This document shows, one piece after another, positions 56,559 to 64,000 of a stretch of DNA of 64,000 bases. Location: contig NC_057020.1 of assembly GCF_000002595.2 (NCBI RefSeq), positions 1,902,567 through 1,966,566 on the forward strand, given 5' to 3'. The first letter of the stretch is position 1, and every line of letters begins with the position of its first letter. The translations under genes and the position numbers were made by a program. Below the pieces are notes generated by a model. The model searched no databases. It was given only the letters and a program-made list of their open reading frames with translations, and was not told where the DNA came from. This DNA comes from Chlamydomonas reinhardtii. Taxonomy: Eukaryota > Chlorophyta > Chlorophyceae > Chlamydomonadales > Chlamydomonadaceae.

Positions 56559-57628
56559 ATTGCGCGCGTGCGTGTGTGTATGACTGAGGGTGTGTGTTTG
56601 TGTGTGTGACTGAGGGTGGGTGGGCCACGGTAGCCGGAGTGGTGGAGCGATGCATCTGGGGAAGGGGGGGGGGAGTCGGGGGCATGGGTGGTCAGTGGGT
56701 GGGTGGAAGCAAGGCCTTTGCGCTGGGCCGGACAAGGCGTGGCAGTGCGTTTTGCTTTGCACGGCCCCTGCCGACCCTTCCCCCCCGCCCCCCGCCCCCG
56801 CACCGCAGGTGATGAAGATCGCTGTGGCCCCCACCGTCATCGCGCTGGAGCTGGTCATGTTCCGCCGCGTGCCGCCCGCGCGCATCGTGGCCAGCGTGAT
56901 GGTGGTGTGCATGGGCATTGGCGTGGCCACAGTCACTGACACACAGGTGAGGGAGGAGGGGAAGGGGGAGGAGGGCGGAGGAGGGAGGATGTGGGGCTAG
57001 TTCATGCTGTTTACAACTGTAGGGAGGAGGAGGGGAAGAGAAGCAGGCGGGGCAGACGGAGGCGGTGGGTTGGAAATATCAGCCCAAACTTGCCAAACCA
57101 AGTCAAACTAGCGGGGTACAGGGAGGAGGGGATGGGGGTGGGAAGGAGGAGCAGGATGAGGGGGAAGCCCGTTGGCCGCGGTCCAGGATGAGGAGGGGCG
57201 GATGCTCGTTCACGACACACGCGTCGTCTTTCTCGTGACTGCGATGCTGCACAGCTGGCCCTCTCCCCGGTCTATGTTAGTTATGCCTGGACTGGCCACG
57301 CTCTTCTCCTCGCTCTGTTGCATTGGGTTCGGTTTCGTTTGGGCTGGTATCTACACCCCCAGCCCTCCTCGGCCCCCTCTCTCAGATGGTGTCCAACCTG
57401 GTGGGCATAGCGGTGGGCGTGGGCGCCACCCTCATGACGGCGCTGTACCAGATCTGGGCCGGATCCAAACAGAAGGAGCTCAAGGCCTCCAGCATGCAGC
57501 TGCTGCACGCCTACACGCCGCAGGTGAGGGGCATCAGCGTTGGGCGGGGCGGGGCGGATGAGGCGGGGGCTGGGCGGGGCTGAGTCAAGTGGAGGACGTG
57601 TGTGTGCGCGCGTGTGTGTGTGTGTGTG

Positions 57629-57690
<62 letters not shown>

Positions 57691-58567
57691 AAGAGCACAA
57701 GGAAAACAAAGCACAAAGACAGCGTATGCGATGCAGCATGTGTGTGTGTGTGTGTGTATGTGAGTACATGTGTGCGGATGAGCAGCTGGCCCGGTCGGGC
57801 GAGCCGGGTAACTGGGACGCAGCAACGTGTGACCGTGTGAACGTCGCCGCTGGACGCAGCTTGTATCCATACCGGAACCGCTATCCTTCCATCAACGCCG
57901 ACACCCATGGCCTGCCCGCTCTCCCACCTTGCCCTCCGTCCAGGCGACGCTGATGCTGGGGCTGCTCATACCCATGTGCGAGCCCATGGGCTGGCACACG
58001 ATACACATGCCGGCGGCGCCGGGGGCCGACGCCGCCACCATTGCCGCCGCCGCGGCGGCACCGCCCATCCGGCCGCCCGGCTCTCTGCTGGCCTACCAGT
58101 ACCATACCGCGGCCGTCGCGGCCATCATCATCTCGGCCATTCTGGGCCTCTTAGTCAGCCTGTCCACCTTTTTGGTGATCGGCGCCACCAGCAGCCTGAC
58201 CTATAACGTGGTGGGCCACCTCAAAACACTCATTATCCTGACCGGCGGTTGCATGTTTTTTGGCGACACGATGCCGCTCAAAAAGTTCATCGGCGTGTGC
58301 ATTGCGATGATGGGCATCATCTGGTATACGCAGCAAAAGCTGGCGTCAAGTAGTGGCGCTGCCGCCGCTGGCGCCGCTGCGAGCGGCGACCCGGCGGCTG
58401 CCGCCGCCGGGCCGCGGCCGCCGCTGCTGCCCATCAGCAACAGTCCGGTGCCTGTGTCCGTCAAGTCCGTGTACACGGCAACGGCGGCGCGCAGCCGCGG
58501 CGCGGTGGCGGCAGCGGCGGGGGGCGGGGGCCCGATGATCAACGGGCGCCACCACGCGCACCGGTGA
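55506..58567 (+). CDS. SLC35E3-like nucleotide-sugar/triose-phosphate translocator family protein
   Basis: Six exons: 55506-55578, 55875-56002, 56310-56417, 56809-56946, 57386-57523, 57944-58567; 402 residues. The start is fixed by an in-frame TAG at 55497-55499. Family features run the whole length: NVVSASGIVFANKAVFQTYG at the first helix, TYALTWIHTVFT, NLSLKVNTVGFYQ, the internal repeat half PTVIALELVMF, ATVTDTQ, GHLKTLIILTGGCMFFGD and GVCIAMMGIIWY. This pattern is that of SLC35E3 and plant KT-type transporters with about ten membrane helices, usually in the Golgi. The substrate cannot be read from sequence; a UDP-sugar is a fair guess. A Gly/Ala-rich loop (GADAATIAAAAAAPP) sits between helices and the C-tail is basic and disordered. 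Confidence 0.92.
56503..56556. repeat. (TG)n tract in intron 3 of the transporter gene
   Basis: An uninterrupted TG array roughly 50 bases long, starting some 85 bases after the exon 3 donor. Confidence 0.95.
57610..57687. repeat. (TG)n tract in intron 5 of the transporter gene
   Basis: A TG array with one TAG break, roughly 90 bases after the exon 5 donor. The same AAAGAGCACAAGGA string follows a TG tract here and precedes one at 34434-34447 in kinase B, hinting at a shared ancestral repeat. Confidence 0.9.
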
Positions 58568-60190
58568 TGCGCGGTGGAGGATGAGTTAGCCTTGGCGTTG
58601 GGTTTGGCCTCGGTTGTTGCTGAGGGCTTAGAACCGCCGGGCCGTGGGTTTGGGGCGGGTAAGTACGGTAATGCGGAGCCTTCGTGGATGTTTGCGAGAC
58701 CAGGGTTGTGAGTTAAATGTTTGATCGGACCTGTGGACCTGCGCAATCGCGACATGATTACGCCCGGTTTGGATTGTGGGGTATGATGACCTAGAGTGAT
58801 TTGTATGGCGGCGCTTGTCGCAGCGAACATGTTTACAGAAGTGCTATGAGAGCACGGCTTCACCCCCACGCAATCCTGCACTGGGATTTTGTCAGTGCAA
58901 CGAATTATGTGATGCAGGCTTTTTGAGAGGACTTGTTCGGGCGTAAAAACTGCACGGAGTCATTGCAAGTGACAGGGCAGGGCAGGGACAGTCCGGCAAG
59001 GGACGTCGGTATGGGGCACAGGCAGGAGTGCATACGGTAGGCTGATAGTCAGGACGCGGGTAGCATTGAGGCGCGTGTGGCAGAGCCTAGCCGTTAGTTA
59101 GGCTGTCAGACTGAGGCGCACTGCAGGCGAGTGTCTGACGCAGACGCCATCGGGAACACACGGACCAGGTAGTCCGCAGTCCAGGCGGTGCGGTCCCCGT
59201 GTCGGGCACAGCGCTTGGCTGTCCTTGTGCACTGGAGAGCGGAAGGGGGCGACTGTGCGTGGTCATGGGGCAAAGCGAATCAGCGGATGCGAACATGCTG
59301 ATCAACAGCTGGCTGCAAGGCTGGCTGCGGCGCCTGCGTGCGTGCATGTTTTGGGAGTACGGTAGTGACAACACGAATCGCTGATGAGCAAGCCCAAGCC
59401 ATCATCGACCTGAACAACTGGTGCTGCATCATGACTGAAGCCCACACCGTCACAGGGAAGGGCGCAGCGGCAGCAAAACATTACATAGGGCGGCATGGCG
59501 CGAAGATCATAGGCCGAAGGCCGGATGGGTGCAGGCTCCCATAGGCAATGTATGGAGACATCCGCAGGGATGATGACCTCGTCAATCCAGCTTAATTCGC
59601 CGTTGGCCCAACCGCCCAACCCGCACGTGAGCACAGCGGCACGAAAATGCAACCCTTCCTACCTACCTGCCAAAGTGGCCCCTGAGCCCCATGGCCCATG
59701 CAACAACCAGCCATACATACATCTGGATGGGTTGCCGAGCCCAGCCCGCACCTCCTGAGCCCACCTAATCACTGGCACACCCTGCCCTGCCCTCAACCCG
59801 GCCCCGCCACCTGGCCCGGCCTGGCAGTGGCCTTGGTATGCGATGGGACAGTTGTAAGGCAGGCTGGTGAAGTCCTGTAGGGTGCAGCTGACTCCCAAAC
59901 CCCAGCAGGTGGCAAACAATTTGGCAGTGGCCTTGGTAGTTGGTACGCAGCGCAACAGCAAGCAAGAAGTCTTGAAGAAGTCTTGAATCTTGAAAACCAT
60001 CTTGCATTCCAACCAATACAACGCGCGGAGTGAAATTGTATGTGGCTAAGCCGTCCCCATCGTGTGCACCATTTATATTTGGCAATCCAGACACTCTCCC
60101 TCTCATGAACCTGCTCCGTCCCCGACCACAATTTGCAACGTGCACCAGACAGCATTCTATGGTGACTAAATGTGCGGCGTGCAGACCCAC
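58568..60190. other. Gene-poor spacer with a dispersed repeat
   Basis: No gene is supported. GGCAGTGGCCTTGGTA occurs twice (59823-59838 and 59926-59941 region). A minus-strand frame at 59302-59652 has balanced amino-acid use but no domain or splice context that I recognise. Confidence 0.5.
59850..59935. repeat. Dispersed repeat, copy 2
   Basis: Matches 36477-36563 at about 80% by eye in the same orientation, with the core GTAGGGTGCAGCTGA intact. Confidence 0.6.
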
Positions 60191-60192
60191 AA

Positions 60193-60933
60193 TCATAAAA
60201 TATCAAAATGGAAGTGAATAAGGTAGGTGGGCCTCCCTCTCAAGGGGAAAGTGGGCTGTGCCGCCACGCCCGTCCTTCGCTCTGGCAGCATCAAACGCAC
60301 TTTGTCGGCCACCCACTTGATGCAGGTGAGCAGCAGCCCCTTTTCAGCTGTTGCCGCTAGCGTGTTAGCCGCTTTGGACCCCAGGTCCGCTGCAGCCGAC
60401 TGCGGCACGCTGCTGCCGCTGCCACCCTGGCCAAGCGAAGGACTCGGCGCCGAAGCCCTTGCGGCCGCAGCTCAGGCCCTCGCCGATGCGTGAGCCCGCG
60501 CTAGCCAGCCCGATGGCCAGCCCACCACCTTTAATGGCCAGCCCGGCTCGCTCCGGTTGAGATGTTCGCACCGGATGAAGTGCTGTGCTTGCTGCCCTGT
60601 GGCGCATCACCGTCGTGGTCCCCGTTGCCGCCGCTGCCGTCGCTGCTGCCGTCGTCGCTGCCGCGCGTGATGCTGACGCGGCGGCCGCCACCGCCGCTGC
60701 TGCTGCTGCTGCTGCGGCGGCGGCGGCGTCCCGCGTCTGAGCCCTGCAGAGCGAGCACGGGTGCAACTTCGGTCATCGGCCGCTGCATGCCCTCGAGCCA
60801 AGGCTCCGATCCCACGCTGCTGCATGCCGTGGCAGATAGATAGATGCTCACCACGACCTTGAGTTGCTCCGCGTGGCGCGGCGCAGGAAGCACACTTCCC
60901 TAGGCAAACCTGCTGTCGCAAGGCCAGCGCCAT
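60193..60933 (-). CDS. Possible small multi-exon gene, structure unresolved
   Basis: Pieces look coding but I could not join them in one frame. An N-terminal stretch from 60933 (MALALRQQVCLGKCASCA) resembles a transit peptide and meets a strong GTGAGC donor. A last piece ending at 60193 contains LGSKAANTLAATAEKGLLL and CIKWVADKVRLMLPERR, an amphipathic helix. Between them GGGLAIGLASAGSRIGEGL lies in another frame. Function unknown; it may be non-coding. Confidence 0.3.
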
Positions 60934-60939
60934 TGAACT

Positions 60940-62780
60940 GCACCAAAAACGTTTCAGCTTATGTCTGCTCTGAACTCTAGAACTCAGTGGTTACTGAACA
61001 CCTGCCGCTACACAGTATTCCGGCTTGCCCCCTCCGCTCGCTCTGTCCCATTTCGCACCATTGCAAGGCCAAGTATGACGGGAACTTAGCCCCTGAGCCG
61101 AGCTATCGGCTATGGGCTCATTCCAGTCCAGCGCGCAGTTATGCGAACGGGGTGGGAAGGGGGGGAGGGATGCCCGGACTAGGCGCCGGTGAACACAAGC
61201 GCGTTGGTGAGCCAAGGCGAGAGAGCGCGGGCGGGGGGTGGGGTGGGGGGCCCCGAGATGTTGAAATGGCGTCGCTGCTTTTGCCGATCGGCGAGGTCGC
61301 ATGGCGGGGCCAGTGGCGGGGCCGCAGGTGACTGGCACAACTGATGGGCCCCTCTCACTGCAGTTGCTGAGAGCCAGAGATGGAGGGACCCGAGCGCATG
61401 CAATTGGCGCCGCCACCATCACTGTCACCGCTACCGCCGCTTCCATCGCCACTGTCACTGCAGCTACCGCAGCAACGGCACGCGTTGAGGTGGCAGGGGC
61501 AGCAGTCGCCAGCAGGGGCGGAGCTGCCGGCAGCATGCAACCACAAGCCGCCGCCGTTGCCGCCGCTGCCACGGCTCCGGAGGAGGAGCAGGAGGACGAC
61601 GATGGCTCAGTGGCGGTGCAGGTGGGGCGCCAGGTGGCGGCGGCCCGGGGCCGCAGCTGAGGAGATGAGGTAGGAGGCGCGCGCCACAGCCCGGGCCGCC
61701 CGCATGCAGGCGGATGCAGCGGCGGCATCGGCGCGGCGGGCGGCGGCGGCAGCCGCGGAGCAGGCGGCGGTGGCGGCGGCGGCGGCCCGGGCAGCGGTGG
61801 AGGCGGTGCGGCGGGCTGAGGCGCTCCTGGCGGAGGCGCTGGGTGCGCGGGGTGAGCTGGTGTCCTGGTGGGGGCACGTGGGGCCTGGGGCACGAGAGGT
61901 CGGCGTCGCGAAGGAAGTGGCGGTGGTGAAGCGAGGGCGGTATTGCAGCGCAACGCAGCGCACAGGGGGATGTTGAGGCACAGGAGCATGTTAACGGAAA
62001 CAGAGACCCACCGCTGACGCCCTGGAATGTGCGGAGAGGCGGAGCCGTTTCCACGAAGGATTGGTGTGCGGGAGCAGGCAGATCCGTTGAGTGTCCAGTG
62101 TTGCACTGTGCAGTGTGCATCGACTGTCCCCGAGCTTAGGCTAGTCCAGGTAGCAATAGATGGCCGCTGCGCGCTTGCACGCTCAGGTGGTCCTCTCCTC
62201 CTGTAACACAGCAATCATAAACCACCGCAAACTCTGGCAAGGATTTATTTGCTTGGACGTTCGTTGTCAGCCGTTAACACTGTGACATTGCCCGTATCTT
62301 CCGTCCATCGCCGTCGGTGACTTGGGAGGTCAGGCGCCGCGTGGCGGTCCACAGCGGCGGCGGGGAGTGTGCTTCTTGGGTGCGGCGTGCGCGTGGGCCA
62401 ACAGCCCTGTCGTTAACCCCGGGCCCAGTACTGCTGATAGGCCTCTGCCAGTTGCTGAGAGGTAGAGATGGAGAGACGACCCCGCCATTGGGGTGCTGCT
62501 CTCCGGCCTGGCATACACCAGGCGTGGCCGAGCCATGGCAAAGGCGGACTTCGGTGGCGAGCTGTGAAGAGTGATGAAAGCAAGGACGTAGAGTGTCTGT
62601 AAAGCAAGTAAAAAGTACGGCATGCAAGTAGCCGGCCCTTCAGCGGGTCTACAGTATCGCGCTCGGATGTCAGAAGCGCGCTGGCTCGCAAAATGCAAAG
62701 ACCACATACACAAGTAGACTTGATTATAGCTTGCTGGCTACTTTGATAATAACTATCTAGTTCACTTCAGCTGCGACCGC
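60940..62780. other. Region with ambiguous GC-rich frames and a diverged duplication
   Basis: Between 61260 and 61980 both strands are open over long stretches. A plus-strand Ala-rich, coiled-coil-like frame (61704-61976; QADAAAASARRAAAAAAEQA) and a 407-codon minus-strand frame compete, and neither can be preferred. About 50 bases at 61340-61392 resemble 62433-62483 (shared AGTTGCTGAGAG and AGAGATGGAG). Confidence 0.4.
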
Positions 62781-62791
62781 GTAGTTCCGAG

Positions 62792-63001
62792 ATGGCGCAG
62801 CAGGACGCTCCGCAGCAACTGGAACAGCCAGACCAACAACAGATTAATGAACAACTACAGCAACTGGCGCAGCAGTTGGCGCAGGTGCAGGCGCAGATTG
62901 CTCAGTTCGGGGCGCAGCAGCAGGCGCAGAATGCGCGAATCGAGGAGCTGGGCAAGCAACGCGGTGAGCTCGGAGATCGCTTGAGGTTCCTGGGAATTTA
63001 A
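62792..63001 (+). CDS. Short Gln-rich coiled-coil reading frame, possibly a first exon
   Basis: Opens with MAQQDAPQQLEQ and continues as regular Gln/Ala/Leu heptads for some 55 residues. A GTGAGC donor at 62965-62970, after the codons for GKQR, suggests this is exon 1 of a longer gene running to the right; read through, it stops after 69 residues. No family recognised. Confidence 0.4.
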   Translation: MAQQDAPQQLEQPDQQQINEQLQQLAQQLAQVQAQIAQFGAQQQAQNARIEELGKQRGELGDRLRFLGI

Positions 63002-64000
63002 CGTTTGACATAGGAGTCTTGTGTGGTGCGCAGACCTCTTTACCGTCTTGTTCGAACTGGGCCGCGGCGTCATTGCTGCCGTGGCGGACAGCCTGGCGTC
63101 CGAGCCCACCGCTCACAAGAAGACGGCTTAGCCAGGACTGCCTCTCCACCTTGCAGACAGTGGGACTAAGGCTGGAGCGGTCCTGATGGCGGCTTGGACG
63201 GCGTACGCCGGCTTTGCTGAACCGGGCCACAAGGTGTCGGTCGCAGCCGGCGATACCATAACGGCCGAGCAGAAAACTATGTCGCGAGGCCCTCTTCGCG
63301 CCCGCGCGCGCCTGTATCATTCCTTTCGCCGTCCCTACTCGCGACCCCCTATAGTATTTATTGTCGGCGCCCCAGGCTAGGCCGCCCGAGGACTGCGCGA
63401 CGCCATGGCTCCCGAGGACAGCAACCGTCGCGCTGCCGCGCCTCGTGGCGCCCAGGGGCACGCTGGTGAGTGTCAAGTGCCATGCAACTGCTTCTGTTGC
63501 CGCAAGAGGGCTGCACGTGCCGCGTTGACGCTGCCCCACCACTGCCACATTACCCGCGTGGGCTCTCCCACCAGGCACCGGCGCCCCCGCAAACGGAGTT
63601 TGTGGCGCCAGGTGCGCGCGTGCCCCGTGCGGCCAATCAAGGGGTTCAGTTCCTCCAGGGTTACAACAAACTAGGTTGGCGCTTTGATGGCTTGACGCTG
63701 ATTGCCATGCGTCGTGTACCCTAACAGGCCATGGCAACCGCCAGCAGAACCAGGTCCACTTGGGCCACCAGCCCCGCCCGCGCGGTCAGGCAGCTGCCAC
63801 AGGTGCCCCACGCGACACCCCTCCCGGCGGCCCAGCAGTTGCCGCCACCGAAGCAGCATCCGCAGCAGCCACTGTGCCGGCTTCAGGGGCGCGCCTCAAC
63901 CGCACTGCCTCCGCCAGCGGCTGGGATGGTGCCGGATGATTGCCGGATGATTGCTGGCACTGCGACCGATACCTTGTGACCCGGTTCAGCAAAGCCGGCG
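63002..64000. other. Right edge: candidate exons inside an inverted repeat
   Basis: An ATG at 63405 opens MAPEDSNRRAAAPRGAQG with a GTGAGTG donor after 63464, and open Pro/Ala-rich stretches follow at 63573-63658 and 63726-63940, but the phases do not join cleanly. The stretch 63206-64000 is bounded by inverted 41-base arms. Confidence 0.4.
63206..64000. repeat. Inverted repeat, 41-base arms at 63206-63246 and 63960-64000
   Basis: The left arm begins CGCCGGCTTTGCTGAACCGG. The right arm is its reverse complement with two mismatches in 41. The right arm runs into the window edge, so the repeat may extend outward. About 713 bases lie between the arms. It could be the end structure of a DNA element or a local fold-back duplication. 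Confidence 0.85.

Noticed and set aside
60991-62214. 407-codon minus-strand open frame
   Set aside because: Pro/Ala-rich composition expected from GC-rich DNA, no domain, and an equally open plus strand; kept only as an ambiguous region.

Overview
The window looks like nuclear DNA of a volvocine green alga, most likely Chlamydomonas reinhardtii or a close relative. The signs are very GC-rich exons full of Ala, Gly, Ser and Gln runs, many short introns with GTGAG/GTGCG donors, (TG)n and (CA)n tracts inside introns, a pherophorin cell-wall gene, and an intronless histone cluster arranged as divergent pairs with the volvocine 3' hairpin GGTGTTTCTCAACACC. All multi-exon models here were built by hand from splice sites and reading phase; every one closes in frame.

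Layout. 1-2.7 kb: no gene found, repeat-like. 3.1-5.8 kb (+): a pherophorin with two proline-rich shafts. 7.3-14.0 kb (+): a 12-exon Golgi-type glycosyltransferase of family GT49 (LARGE/B4GAT1-like). 14.3-17.5 kb: histone cluster H2A(-)/H2B(+) and H4(-)/H3(+), each pair sharing a roughly 300 bp two-way promoter. 18.3-28.3 kb (-) and 29.0-37.2 kb (+): two head-to-head, related receptor-like protein kinases (TKL type) with secreted N-termini, one membrane span, and non-RD catalytic loops (HGD and HAD). 38.2-47.4 kb (+): a very large low-complexity protein with a basic nuclear-localisation-like patch, family not recognised. 50.4-54.9 kb (-): a probably organelle-targeted protein joining a GIY-YIG-like domain to NifU (Fe-S scaffold) domains, with two alternative, related last exons. 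55.5-58.6 kb (+): an SLC35E3-like nucleotide-sugar/triose-phosphate translocator family protein. 58.6-64 kb: sparse, repeat-bearing DNA with a few small or unresolved reading frames and an inverted repeat at the right edge.

Functional themes: the pherophorin, GT49 enzyme and SLC35-type transporter all fit extracellular-matrix glycoprotein production, and the two kinases could sense extracellular ligands; this grouping is an inference from family knowledge only. The observations most worth following are the GIY-YIG/NifU fusion with duplicated terminal exons, the divergent non-RD receptor kinase pair, the interlocking inverted repeats in the H4/H3 promoter, and the unrecognised 1.8-thousand-residue protein.
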